Below are positions 11,150 through 23,136 of a stretch of 64,000 nt of DNA, one piece after another (position 1 is the first letter of the stretch; every line of letters begins with the position of its first letter). The stretch comes from Panax quinquefolius. Lineage: Eukaryota > Streptophyta > Magnoliopsida > Apiales > Araliaceae. The translations under genes and the position numbers were made by a program. The stretch is from positions 86,986,005-87,050,004 of the forward strand of contig CM035165.1 of assembly GCA_020205615.1 (NCBI GenBank). Reading direction: 5' to 3'. Below the pieces are notes generated by a model. It was not told the origin of the DNA. It saw nothing but the letters and a program-made list of their open reading frames with translations, and searched no databases.

Positions 11150-11466
11150 TCCACCTTTGTGTTTAATATTTGAAAGTCTTTAGAAGTCTTTAGAGATGAG
11201 ATCAGACTTTGGATATGGATTAATAGTTATAATTCTTCTTCTAAAGTATGTCAAACTCTACCATTTGATAGAAATATGAAAAATCTATGAATTTTTGAAT
11301 ATCAAAAATACTTTTATAGACTTTGTAAAAATCTTAATTCACTATTAAAAAAGTTGTAATTGAATATCAGTAAACTTTTATAAACTTTTTAAATGTCTTG
11401 ATTCAATACAACTAAACTTTTAAAATCTTTAAAAGTTTTTAAAAATCTTAATTAAATACACCTCTA
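11150..11466. repeat. MITE-like block with AGTCTTTA/AAACTTTTA repeats
   Basis: It ends in CTTAATTAAATACACCTC, the inverse of the block beginning at 8530, and is filled with AGTCTTTAGA and AAACTTTTATAAA units. It may be a separate MITE of about 300 bp or the right end of one long element. Confidence 0.45.
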
Positions 11467-12100
11467 GTTAGTTAACTGTTGGTGTAAATTTATATTAATT
11501 AGAATCAATTGAGTTTTTATTTATTTGATAAAACCGATTAAACTATTTTCCATCTAGATTTTCATTCCAAATCTAAGTATGAAGGTTTAATTTCAAAGAA
11601 GAGGGGGAGAAATGGAGGGAATGTGTCAGAAATCCATACTCAAATCGTGATGATGGACTCACCGATTAATTTTTTTTATTTTAAGAATTCTTCTAGGGGG
11701 ATATTATTTTGTTGACATTTTAATGACATTATTTTTTTATTTTTTTTTATTTTTTTTTGTATTACTTCTCAAAAAATGTATAGTATTTATTCCAACTGAA
11801 ATTTTTGTAAAAAACAGTGTTTTAGGTGTAATTTGGATACATACAAGAAACATGGTTTGTATAGTCTGTACAACTCTGTTTCTTATATGTACTAGAATAT
11901 CGCTAGAATGTCAGCAAAAAAATGTCCCCCTAAAATTATTCTTATTTTAAGTTCATCTACACCATATAGTACTTGTCTGTACCAAAAAAAAGTAACTTGA
12001 TTTTTTACTTAAATAATTTATAAAATTTTAAAATTGGTAGGTTATTTATTTAAGTTTGATTAATATAATAGTAGATATTGTAAACTATTTAAAAAAGACT
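11467..12100. other. AT-rich intergenic DNA
   Basis: No recognised gene. The T-rich stretch near 11727-11760 is low complexity, and a frame through it is not credible as a gene. Confidence 0.5.
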
Positions 12101-12414
12101 ACTAATATAAAATTGTTGTTTTGAAAATGAAAATAAAGTTATATGACACTTTAAATTTTAGTATTTTGTAAATTAATTAATATCAAATTTGAATGAAACT
12201 GTTTATGTTTAATAAACTAAATTTTAAAATATTATTAGAACCATTATTTTTAACTAATAAAAAATTGTTGTTTTGAAAATGAACAAAATAAATTTATATG
12301 ACACTTTAAATTTTAGTATTTTGCAAATTAATTAAAATTAAATTTGAATGAAACTGTTTATGTTTAATAAACTAATTTTTTTAAATATTATTTGAATAAT
12401 TATTTTTAACTAAT
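12101..12414. repeat. Two-copy tandem duplication of about 152 bp
   Basis: The unit contains AATTGTTGTTTTGAAAATGA, TATATGACACTTTAAATTTT and ATGAAACTGTTTATGTTTAA. It occurs at about 12101-12262 and again at 12263-12414, with roughly 10 scattered differences and small indels. It is non-coding. Confidence 0.85.
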
Positions 12415-13169
12415 ACAAAGAGACCTCACGGCGTCCCAGATTATTTCACTTATAATGCTAACAAAAAGATAATTTTTAAACAAATTATTTTTAAATGAAA
12501 TAGACAGATCATAGAATTAAAAGAATTGATATTTTCACAAATAAATTTGATAATTCTCTAAATTCCTATTTATATAAATTATAAGTGAGGTCCACCATAT
12601 ATATAAAAGAATATCTTGTAAAACTATTAAATTTACTTTTGAAAATATCAATTCTCTATATTTATTTTAGGCTTAAAACCCATGCCACGAGTTTCTTCCC
12701 ATACACAGTTGGATGTTTTAACTAATTGATATTGATTTAAAGAAGACCAATCAAGCTACGTTATCAAATTTCAAACAGAAAACTTGTACTAGTACCAACC
12801 AAATAAAATAAATAAATATAATAAAATTTTAGAGGGAGAAAATCTAAAATTTTTGAGTGTATAAATTTTTTGAGAGGATAAAATATTAGAGATAAAAGAT
12901 GAAAGAATATAGAAATTAAATATTATAAATAATTTATTTAATTAGACATGATAAGTTTGAAATTTAAAATATAAATATGGGTTGACCTATATTTATTTGA
13001 CTCATAACTATATAGTTCCAACTCACATAGCACATATTAAAAATAGATAATGTAATTTTAATTCTTAAACCAACTCATAATCAAATTTTGTAAATCAAAA
13101 TCAACTTATAACCATATTTTTGTTAGGACTGATCTGGTCCATCAACGATTGATGTGGTCGAGGTGTATA
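12415..13169. other. AT-rich intergenic DNA with a weak inverted repeat
   Basis: AGACCTCAC at 12421 and CACTTATAAT (about 12449) are mirrored by ATTATAAGTGAGGTCC near 12577-12592, which could be a decayed MITE of about 170 bp. Otherwise nothing was recognised. Confidence 0.35.
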
Positions 13170-13637
13170 TGTTGGGAAACTCCTCGAATCCTATTTAAAT
13201 ATAAACTTGAAGTATTCGGGGATTCGAGTTAAGGGAGTAATTGTTGAGTTACTCCTCGAATCTTATTCAGAAAAGAATTGCTAATATGGAAAGGAAGAAC
13301 TCCTATTTTTAATAGGAGTATTAATTTAGAAAGGAATCTATTTGTTCTATAAATTTTATTTTGGAAGTGTACTATTTTGAATTGGAAGAGGATAATTGTG
13401 GGTATTCTATAAATAGAATATTATGCTAAGTTGTTGAAGTGGAACACAATCAAAAGTCATGTAGCATCCTAAGAGTTAAGAGATGGTGTGAGTGAGTTTT
13501 ATGTTTGTGTGAAGGAGAGAGTTTTTTGCAGCTTTTATATTCCGTGCAAAAAAGTTGTATTGTGGGTGGGAGAGTTTTGCAACTTTTATTCTTTGTAAAA
13601 AGTTATGTCGCGTATTGTGAAACCTCAAGTTTTAGGG
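13170..13637 (+). repeat. Possible copia-type LTR fragment
   Basis: It starts TGTTGGGAAACTCC, has a TATA-like CTATAAATAGAA at about 13410, and ends where the next LTR-like block begins at 13638. The TG start, the promoter-like box and the absence of coding sequence suggest the 5' part of a copia LTR. The 3' end is missing and no internal region follows. Confidence 0.35.
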
Positions 13638-14649
13638 TGTTGACGCCGAAAATTAAATTCCTAATATGGTTTCTACCCTTTTATATTTCGCTATGTCGAT
13701 TAATTTATTTAAAGTGTGAGATTTTAAGAAAAGACCGACATAAATGCCACCAAATTTGAAAATATTGATTTTAATGAGTAAACCTAATTAAATAGAGCCG
13801 CTAGTTGGTATAGTTTCAAATGGATGTACCAACTCATCTGAATTTTGGAGATTCTTCGCAATAAGGCCCAATATGTGACTCCATAAAATTGGTCTGAAAC
13901 CCGAGATTTAAAAATTTTAGGGGCTTACTTAAGTGAGGGGAAGGTGTTAGGTACCCCCCGATTTTCGTGAAAACACGGTTAATTACCGCATCTTGTTGAT
14001 TTTCCTAAATATGAAGTGTGTGTGTGATTTTGAGAAAGCTTTTATTTGACTTGTGTTAGGTGCCTTGATTTTTTAAGGGCTTCTCTAAGCCTTATTTTAA
14101 CCTATGAGTGGCGTTGTCTTGAAAGTAATGTTGAACATCTTTGAACCTATGAACGAAGGATTTGATTTAAAGAAAAGTTCATTTTTAGATAAATCATAAT
14201 GAAATGAAGTTTTTGAAAACAAGGTTTTCAAATTCTTAGTCAAATAGGAATCAAGATCCTTTGATACTTCTAATTATTAACCTTAAATTGATATATCCCC
14301 GAGGAAGTTTATTTTTATGCAAGCTCTTTGTTATTTTTTTTTTGAAAATCGTTTTGGGAGATAATACACTAAATAAAGCATTACAAAGAGTCGGGCCATC
14401 ATCGGGCATGAAAGCCATCTCGATAGATTTGAGCACCCAAAATCATAAATTTAACAATCACGAGACCTTAAATTCGGTCTCTCGGGACTAGGTCCTCGAA
14501 GTCGTTTTAAGGTCCGATATTACATATACAATGATTTTCGCGAGTTAACGTTATATTTTAAATATAAAGTCCATTGTGGGAATCTAGTTGAGATCCGATT
14601 AATGGATCTCAACCTTGGGATTCCTAGGCTCACATTAATATGCTTGAAC

Positions 14650-14689
<40 letters not shown>

Positions 14690-15736
14690 CCCGAAACTCG
14701 CTATTAGGTGATCCATTGATTGGAATTCCTAACGCGAATAATTTGGACCCTCTCACCATTAGATATGAATTTAAGGCTTCACTGAGTCCAATATCAGTTA
14801 AAAATATTTAAAACGACTAGATCTATCCTAGATCTAAGCCGAACTAGCATAGAGGTTCGAGCTTTGAAGCTCAAGAACCGGTCAAGGCTAGATCCGACTA
14901 GATCTAGGAAGATCTAGTAAAAGGACTTGGTTTCTAAATATATATATGCAAATTAAACGGTAAAATAGATAGTTCAACCAACCAACACACAATATGTGTA
15001 TAAAAAACAACAAGTCTAACTATAGATAAACACTGTATTGAAATAAATCTAGTAGTTCTAAAAATATTTACAAATGAAAGGACCAAAGATTCGACTTTTT
15101 CACCTTGGGGAATCGAGAAACAAGCCTCCCGAGAATTAAATCTAAGCTATACTACTCTAGATGTAAGAGATCTACTATACATGTGATAGATTTAACTCAA
15201 ATATGGTATTATAATGCCAAACCCGAGCCTTGCTCTCTCTTTAACTTTTTTTTTCTAAAATGAGCTGCTAATGGCCTGATGTAAGACTCGGGACCAGCTA
15301 TAGGTATACCTGCGACTAGGCTCTGTGGGCTCCGTAGTCTCGAAGTTTGTTCCTTCGGTCGTCCTTGTCTTTTAATCCGGGAAAAGTTGAGGTATGCACC
15401 CAAATATCCTAGAAATCTTATGCTGAGTGCTGCGAAATGAAGCCAATTAAATCTTATATACTAATTCTGAATATGGGAAGATGAAGCAATAAGCCGAGAG
15501 GTATCTTTCGGTTCCCGAAGGTTGTCAGTTGGATCGTCTTGGGTAGTTCGCAGTTCGTGGATGGCTGTGGTGGATTCTTATGACCTTATCCTCAGCTTTA
15601 TAATCCTCGTTCGGACCATGCTGAGTTTAGGCGACGTTGTACTTTGGTTTCTCCACGGGGTTGTCTCTAGGGTGAAATTACGCTTTTACCCTCCTATAGG
15701 GTTAGTCAAAACAAAGTAAAATTTTGGGTGTCTACA
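13638..15736. mobile_element. Solo-type Ty3/gypsy LTR (about 2.1 kb)
   Basis: It begins TGTTGACGCCGAAAATTAAA and ends TTTTGGGTGTCTACA, an inverted TGT(T/A)GACRCC...GGTGTCTACA pair typical of plant gypsy LTRs. Inside is the GGGGAAGGTGTTAGGTACCC motif (about 13937) that recurs in plant gypsy non-coding DNA. No coding sequence was found. The flanking 5-mers (TAGGG and GATGT) do not match, so the insertion has been altered or one end is misjudged. Orientation is uncertain. An (AT)n run sits at 14650-14687. Confidence 0.5.
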
Positions 15737-15944
15737 GATGTCTCTCTTTGTCATATTTATGTAATTCAATGAAATGAACACGACAAAGAAATTAGACACT
15801 CCAATGCATGATAATGTATATCAAGTGATGCAATGCCATGTGTAAAGTATGTAGTGATATATAGGTGTTAAATTTTAAAATGATTTTTCCCGTTTGCTGG
15901 GGAGGATGATTGTTGTATTGCTGGTATCTGGTTTTGTCTCCAAT
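15737..15944. other. Non-coding sequence between LTR-like block and minisatellite
   Basis: It contains TGTCTCTCTTTGTCATAT and GACAAAGAAATTAGACAC, which resemble gypsy untranslated leader DNA. No gene is present. Confidence 0.3.
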
Positions 15945-16515
15945 GCTTCTGTCAGGTATTAAATTCAGTGGGTTAATTAACCATCGGGGTTTGCTGTCGA
16001 TGCCTTCACCGGGTATTGAATCCAATGGATTGCACCATCAAGTATTGCTGTCAATGCCTTCTTCGGATGTTGACTCCAACGGATTACCTCTCTGGGTATT
16101 GATGTCGATGCCTTCACTAGGTATTGACTCCAACAGATTACATCACTTGGTATTGATGCTGATGCCTTCTCTAGGTATTGACTCTAACAGATTACATCAC
16201 CGGGTATTACTGCCGATGAATTCACCGGGTATTGATTCCAACGGATTGCACCATCAGGTATTGTTGCCGATGTCTTCATCGGGTATTGATTCCAACGGAT
16301 TACATCACCGGGTATTGTTGTCGATGCCTTCACCAGGTATTGACTCAAACGGATTGCATCATCGGGTATTGCTGCAAATGCCTTCACTAGGTATTGACTC
16401 AAACGAATTGCACCATCGGGTATTGTTGTCGTGCCTTCGCCAGGTATTGACTCCAATGGATTGCACCATCGGGTATTACTGCCGATGTCTTCGACATATA
16501 TTGACTCCAACAAAT
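15945..16515. repeat. 54-bp minisatellite, 10-11 copies, open in frame
   Basis: The unit is about 54 bp, with the core GGTATTGACTCCAACGGATT followed by GCACCATCGGGTATTGCTG and CGATGCCTTCACC. Because 54 is a multiple of three, the plus strand reads as an 18-residue repeat (MPSPGIDSNGLHHRVLLS type) from about 15990 to 16430, after which a single-base shift ends it. The minus strand is also largely open. This is best read as a tandem repeat in retrotransposon non-coding DNA. No start context or homologous protein is recognised. Confidence 0.85.
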
Positions 16516-17660
16516 TGATTGATGATTAGAAAGGGTGATCTTAACAATAATTTATGGGGTTCTCGGTCATTTTTACGCCGGGATCTCAGGGTTTCCTTGA
16601 TTTTAATACCATTTTAGGGTTTTTCTTGGTTTTTACTTTTTGAAAATGAGCTGAACGGGTACTTTTCTAGGTGAACACCTTTTTGGACCCAAAAGGACAC
16701 GTTTTGACCTAAATTTTACCAAAAGGGGAGGCGTGTGACCCATCAGGTCCAGCCACAGGTACACCTGCGGCAAGACACATATGGGTTTATAACCTCAGTT
16801 TGTCACTATTTCCCTCATTTCATTCGAGATTTCGTGCAATCTCTCTGTAATTTTTGATTTTCTTCCTCAGATATACTCACTTGAGGCTTGATTTTAAGTA
16901 TATCTTCACTATACACTCGATTAGTGCACTAGAGGTAACGTATACACATCTTTCTTTCATGTTTCTGTCAATTTTTTATCATATTTTCCTTGTTAAACGC
17001 AAATGTATTGAAAATGAATGCATACACAACTTAATAAACATGTTATGATTCAATGCATGCTTACATATCATCATATGGAACGTCTGGATACAAGAGATTT
17101 CATTTTTAGAAGTTGTTATATATGTGCATCTTGACATGTGTTAGAAAATTGTCTAAATTTTATATCTGATTGTTGGGTTGTGCTTATATGCCTATAGACG
17201 GCTGTTTAATGCATGCCTACACGCATGGAGATACTCCATTTTATAGGGGGAACTCTGGCGAAATTTTTCACTGGTTAGATGACATGATCGTATATGCATG
17301 TTTAGCTATTCTAGGATATACGCTGGAAAGATGTAGACATTTGTTAGGGCACGTGCAAGACATGCATGATGTTATGACTTAAAATTCTATTCCTAGGAAT
17401 CTATTGTGATAGGTCTCATTTTCTTTTATATATTTTGATGATAACAATTATGAAGTAATTAAATAAGTTTGTAAATTATTTAATTAATTTTATTTTTATC
17501 TAAACTATTTTTTGATTTTACTTGAATTAATTTGTATTTACCTTGATAATTTAAATATCAAGTGTTAAATAAATTGATTCATATAAATATCCAAGGCAAG
17601 GAGGTCCTATTTTCTTTCAAAATCTCAATCAGGGCAAAAATTGTTTTATTACATGCATGG

Positions 17661-17691
<31 letters not shown>

Positions 17692-17774
17692 CAGGATGAT
17701 CATATAAGTATTATATTATATTATATAAACCATGTGTATGTATACATGTGTCTTATATATATATTAACGTGTGA
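16516..17774. other. Intergenic, retroelement-leader-like, then AT-rich DNA
   Basis: A segment near 16745-16775 (CCAGCCACAGGTACACCTGC) echoes 15293-15316 in the preceding LTR-like block, suggesting related retroelement DNA. A 70-codon frame at 17170-17382 has no recognisable family and is not called. Microsatellites: (AT)n at about 17660-17686 and TTATAT repeats to 17728. Confidence 0.4.
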
Positions 17775-19733
17775 GTGTGTGTGAGGTTGGGTCTCAAGAG
17801 GAGGTGACTCTATAATTTGAGCAGGTGACTCTACGATTGGATTAGGATCAATAATCGTAGAGTGAGAGATGGTATGAGATTGGATTAATACAAAATTAGG
17901 CACATTTGGTTCATCAGTTACAGAATGTTGATATTCTGTAACTAAAAATTGATTTAATGGAGAACAGTTGATTGTAGTCGTTATCCTCTTCTTCTTCTCT
18001 GTCTTCATTTGAAGTTTTCACTTCATCAATCATCTCCACTCCTCTTCTTTGCTCTTCTGCTCTCTCATCCTCCATAGCTTCAATCCTTTCAATTTCTATA
18101 GTTTTTGAAGCTAGGATCTCTTGAGGAACTGAGGAAGATTCATGATGATATCTTGGCAATTCCTCCTCAACTGTAGCCTTCTCTGACATAGGGACTTCGT
18201 GAGGCTCCCCCTCAACTCAATCATCCATTTGAACTTCAAGCAGCTCCCCCTCAGCTGGAGCATTTTCTAGTGTAGGAACTTCAGGAAGCTCCCCCTCAAC
18301 TCAAGATGTATTCTCATTAATTGCTTCGGCAGCACTTTCTCAGCAACTATTCTTCTGTCTTCCTCCTGTAACGCTCCTTCATTGACAAGAATGTATTTCT
18401 TGACAAGTTTTCTCTTTGTCTTCCTAGGCTGAGCCACAACCTCAGTGATTTCTTCAGCTTCAGCTTCAGCTCTGAGAGTTTGATTAGGCTGAGAAGCTGT
18501 TGCAACATCCTCTTCTGGAGTGGTGTCAAGTCTGGACTCTACGATCAGTAGTGACTCTATGATCGAAGAGAAAGAAGACCTCTTTGACTTATGGTTGCGT
18601 TTACCCTTCTTAAGCAGCTAAGAGATGGTAGCTCTATCTTCTTCTTCAGACCGCTGTTCTTTCTCTTTCATTTTCTTGAGAGTTTCAGTGCATGAACTCC
18701 CTTGAGGTGCATCAGTGGTTGAACCTTGAGGCTCCTCTGTTGTTTGAGCCTTCATCTTCCTCTTGTCCTTGCTTTTTCTGACCAAAGCAATGGGTTCTTC
18801 TTTATGGATTTCTTATTCTTCTTCATCAGTTTCCTTCACAATTGACATGTTCCCTGGTAGTCCTAACTTCTTCGCTTCACCAGTCCTTCCACTGGATTCA
18901 GACATCATTCTGACATTTTATGCTGGATTTATTTTCCAGTTTTGAAACAGCTGCTGGGTCATCCTTCTGTTGGGATTGATAGATTCTCCTTCATTATCCC
19001 CAATTTTGTCACCTAGTGCTAACTGCAGGATGATGCTTATAAACCGCCCGTATAACATCTTTCCAGAGCTCTTTTATTTCTTTGAACTGAGAATCCCTTT
19101 CCCAATCCAGTCGATGAGTAGGGCCCTATAGTTGAGTTAAACCCCAAAGCAGATTGCTGTCATGAGCTTAAGTTGCACTTCCTTCACCGAGTCATGGCTA
19201 GAGCTCTTACAACATATGCATTTCCCAACAATGTCAGCCAAAAACTCATACCTTTGGGGAAACTCTTTCTTCTTGTACCCCTTGACGGTCTGAAACTTTT
19301 TATGATGCATCTTCTTCAGTCCTTCATAAAAATCAATGACCTCCGTAGACAAAAGTCCATTTGATTTGAAACCTAGGGCTAGGTTTATATCTTCAACTTT
19401 GAGTTTAATTTGCTCACCTTTGACCCTTGTGGTGATAACATTGTTCTCAAAAGCTACATTTCTGTAGAACTCTTTTACCAACTTCGGGTAGATCCATGTG
19501 CTGGTGCCCAGAGCTTCTTCAAGACCAGCCTTCTTCAATAGAGACAAAATTTTATGGAATTGAAGATCAGCTATCTTGAACTCGTCGAAGCAGAGTCGGT
19601 AACTAGTGATAACATTTGAAGCCGCCATTGATTTCCTTGCACTTAGGTTGGTTGAGCGTTTCGAAAAACTAGGGTTTCTGCTTGTAGAGAGAGAGAGGAA
19701 TAAGCTTTTTGAACTATTGAGATGAATTTTCAA
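17775..19733 (-). pseudogene. Envelope-like ORF of copia copy B, decayed
   Basis: It lies downstream of RNase H. The N-terminal part (19733-19137) reads SNVITSYRLCFDEF, then KLVKEFYRNVAF and VKGEQIKLKVEDINLALGF, which resembles the plant 'putative plant transposon protein' domain. It is cut by a TAA right after CFGV (19137-19139), the same codon as in copy A. Later fragments are Lys/Glu-rich and low complexity (DERAEEQRRGVEMIDEV, about 18080). Relative to copy A, a few hundred bases are deleted near 17957, and everything beyond 17775 is lost. Envelope-like is a positional name used for Sireviruses. No signal peptide or membrane segment was seen. Confidence 0.7.
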
Positions 19734-19741
19734 AAAGACAT

Positions 19742-20318
19742 TTTAAAACTGTACTTGTAACTTCCTTCCTCTCGATCTGCATAGTGGGGCATGTGTCAAG
19801 TCCTGCTTGGCTCCACGATTTTAACTGATGTGGAAAATATTGATCTGCCCTTAGCTCCCCCTAAGCTAGTGTGTCCTTTGGGAGGACTACGATCGTCGAG
19901 GTAGCACTACGATCGTTGAGGTTGCACTACGATCATTGAGGTAGCATTACGATTGTTGAGGTTGCACTGCGATCGTTGAGTTCACTGCTGAATCTGTTCT
20001 ACGAACATTGTCTGCCCTGGTCCTTGTGATGAACTTTGACTTAGCATTCCTTCTGGGTTAAGGTAGCTCAGGAAGGGCCAACCTCGTAGAATGAACTAAG
20101 GATTAAGTTTGTCCCTGAGGTGCTTGAGAGAGGGATTTCATGGATTTGTTGGGAATATTGTCATCACATGATGCCTCTTTGTCATGTCGAGGCAACTCTA
20201 CGATCGTGGTCCTTCATGTCAAGGCAGCTCTACGATTGTGGACTTTCTTTAGTCATCTCTACGATTTTGAACATAGCTTATATATATGCATGGTTAACAT
20301 AAACTAGAGCACATATTT
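19742..20318 (-). repeat. pol-env spacer with tandem CTACGATCGTTGAGG repeats (copy B)
   Basis: Non-coding spacer between RNase H and the env-like ORF. At about 19884-19984 five units of roughly 20 bp carry ACTACGATCGTTGAGGT(A/T)GC with small changes. Further single copies of CTCTACGAT(C/T)GTGG lie at about 20198-20264. The same array occurs in copy A at 33253-33350. Confidence 0.85.
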
Positions 20319-21830
20319 TTATGGTTGTAGATTTAGCATGCTTAACTCACTTATCAATTTATTAAATCTGGATTCATCTAGAGGCTTTGTAAAGACATTA
20401 TCAAGTTGATTTTCAGTAGGGATGTATTGTAAAGATATAGTTCCATTTTGAACATGATCCCTAATAAAATGATATCTTATTTCTATATGCTTAGTCCTAG
20501 AATGCATGACAAGATTGTGTGTTATTGCTATGGCACTTGTGTTATCACAATGAACATGTATAGATTTGAAATCAAACCCATAGTCTGCTTGCTGATTTTT
20601 CATGCACAAGATTTGAGCACAGTAGCTTCCAGCAGCAATGTATTCAGCTTCTGATTGTTGAGGTAGATACTTTGTTTTGCTTCTTGCTAAACCAGGACAC
20701 AAGTCTGTTTTCTAGCAACTGACAGGTGCCACTTGTACTTTTTCTATCTATTTTGCAGCCTGCAAAATCAACATCTGTATATCCCGTCAGTTCAAAAGAG
20801 GACTCCTTGGGATACCAAAGTCCCAAGTGAGGTGTGCCTTTGAGATACCTGAAAATCCTTTTTACAACAGTTAAGTGTGATTCCTTAGGATTAGCTTGGA
20901 ATCTAGTTTTACAACAGTTAAGTGTGATTCCTTAGGATTAGCTTGGAATCAAGCACATATACATGTTACAAACATTATGTGTGGTCTACTGGCAATTAGA
21001 TATAGAAGAGAGCCTATCATACCTCTGTATTGAGTTATATCAATACTTTTACCTTTCTCATCTTTGTCAAGCTTGGCTGCTGGAGCAATTGGTGTTTTAA
21101 TGGAAGAGGCTGATTCCATGCCATACTTTTTAAGTAAGTCTTTAATGTACTTGGCTTGGTTTATGAACATTTCTTCATCAGTCTGCTTTACTTGCAATCC
21201 AAAGAAGAAATTTAGCTCACCCATCATGCTCATTTCGAACTTGCTCTGCATAAGCTTGGCAAATCTCTTACATAGTTTTTCATCAGTAGAGCCAAAGATA
21301 ATGTCATCAACATATATTTGAACTAATAAGACTTTGTCTTTATGCTTTCTAAGAAATAATGTGCTATCTACTCTACCTCTAGTGAAACTATTTTCAATAA
21401 GAAAGTTAGTTAGTGTTTCATACCATGCTCTAGGTGCTTGTTTAAGACCATATAAGGCTTTGTCTAATCTATAGACATAATTAGATAGAGTTGGATTGAT
21501 GAAACCTGGAGGTTGCTCCACATATACTTCTTCTTGAAGTTCGCCATTCAGGAATGCACTTTTGACGTCCATTTAAAAGACTTTAAATTTCATGTGGCCT
21601 GCAAATGCAAGGAATATTCTGATGGCTTCTAATTTGGAATAGGTGAAAAGGTCTCGTTGTAGTCAATACTTTCTTCTTAAGAGTAACCTTTGGCCACTAG
21701 TATTGCCTTATTCCTTGTTATTACTCCATCTTCATCCATCTTGTTTCTGAAGACCCACTTGGTTCCAATGACTGGATGGCTTCTTGGTCTTGGAACTAAT
21801 CTCCATTCTTTGTTTCTTTCAAACTGATTT
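20319..21830 (-). pseudogene. Copia RT and RNase H, copy B
   Basis: [22 protein letters not shown] starts near 21572. The catalytic YVDDIIFGS lies at about 21296-21318, followed by [15 protein letters not shown]. RNase H: SEAEYIAAGSYCAQ, HCDNTSAIAI and HIEIRYHFIRDHV, ending at FTKPLDESRFNKLI near 20350. Between them a 46-bp tandem duplication (about 20857-20950) breaks the frame, and upstream of 21572 a further stop separates RT from integrase. The motifs are of the Sirevirus copia type. The protein would copy element RNA into DNA in cytoplasmic particles, but this copy cannot make it whole. Confidence 0.9.
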
Positions 21831-21832
21831 AG

Positions 21833-23136
21833 TTATTCTTGCATGGATTTTATCCAACTGGAGTCTTCTATAGCATCTTTTATCTTCTTGAGTTCCATTT
21901 GCGATAGAAAGCTTAGATAGAAACACTCATTTTGGGTGGCAGCTCTTGTCTTTACTCTTGCATTTGGATCTCCAATGATTAAGTCTTGAGTGTGATCTTT
22001 TGCCCATCTATTTCCTGTTGGAACATCTGACCTGATGCCTTCTTGTCTGAGTTCTTCAAGATCAATCTCTACTTTTTGATGTGGAGGTTCGACGATATCA
22101 TTTTTTGGGACAATAATTGTGGTGTTGAGCTCGACGACCTCGTTTGTAGTGCCTAAATTGTTATTCGTAGTGTCTTGAGACACTGTTTTGTCCAAGTATA
22201 TTTCATCGAAGATGATGTGAATCGAGACTTTAACACTCAGCGTCTTCTTGTTGAACACTCTATAAGCTTTACTGTTTATGGCATATCCGAGAAAGATTCC
22301 TTCATCTGACTTGGGTTGGAACTTTGTCAGATATTGTTTTCCATTGTTGAGAATATAGCATGCACAACCGAATACATGAAAGTAGCTGACACTTGGCTTT
22401 CTTTTTTTCCACAGTTCGTAGGGAGTCTTCTTTAACGTACAGTGCACAAGAGATCTGTTATGAGTGTAGCACGTAGTGTTGTCGATACCGCCTGAAGTAT
22501 TCGTGCAGACGGTCACCGCTAGTAGAGTTCTTCCAGCCTCTATCAAAGTTTTGTTCTTTCTCTCAGCTACTCCATTTTGCTGAGGAGTTCGTGGAGCTGA
22601 GAAGTTGTGACTGATGCCATTTTCTATCCAGAACTGGTCCATCTCAGAGAAGTCGAACTCTCTACCATGATCACTCCTTATAGCCTTGATTTTCTCCCCT
22701 TTCTCGTTCATCACCAGTCTGAACATCTTGATTAGTTGGGAGCTTATTTCATCTTTTGAGTTTAGAAAGAACACCCATGTGAATCTGGTGTAGTCATCAA
22801 CTATGACAAATGAGTATCTCGTCCCTCCAAGGCTTGTTGTTAGAATTGGTCCAAATATATCCATGTGAAGCAACTGTAGAGGCTTGTTAATTGAGTTGAC
22901 AATTTTGTTCTTGAATGAGCTTCTAGTTTGTTTTCCAAGCTGACAGGCATTGCATAGCCTTTCTTTGACGAAACTAAACTTGGGTAAGCCTGCTACTAGA
23001 TCCTTGGAGGCCAGTTTTGACATGTTTTTAAAGTTGAGATGAGACAGTCTTCTATGCCATAACCAGCTCATTTCTTCAAATGCTTTAGCCAGAAAGCATA
23101 TTGTCTCGTCAGAGCTCAGTTGACCAAGATTAACAG
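21833..23136 (-). pseudogene. Copia integrase, copy B (long open frame fused to solo LTR)
   Basis: It starts with the GAG-pre-integrase zinc region (WHRRLSHLNFKNMSKLA, then LCNACQLGKQTRSSF). The DDE core follows: LLHMDIFGP (about 22860), IRSDHGREF (about 22670) and QQNGVAERKN (about 22550). The open frame extends upstream past 23136 into the neighbouring solo LTR to an ATG at 23275, so the first ~46 residues are LTR-encoded. Its true upstream continuation is protease at 26481 and beyond. All three catalytic residues are present, which is unusual in this decayed array. A region before QKVEIDLEELRQEGIRSD is diverged from copy A. Confidence 0.88.

Noticed and set aside
13638..15736. Complete gypsy element
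   Set aside because: No gag or pol motifs and no matching 5-bp duplications. Only a solo-type LTR can be supported.
15910..16518. 202-codon protein-coding gene
   Set aside because: The frame is made of a 54-bp tandem repeat with opposite-strand openness. No start context or homologue is recognised. Kept only as a minisatellite finding.
17170..17382. Possible small gene of 70 codons
   Set aside because: No recognisable family, no supporting splice or promoter signals. Such a frame is expected by chance in this region.
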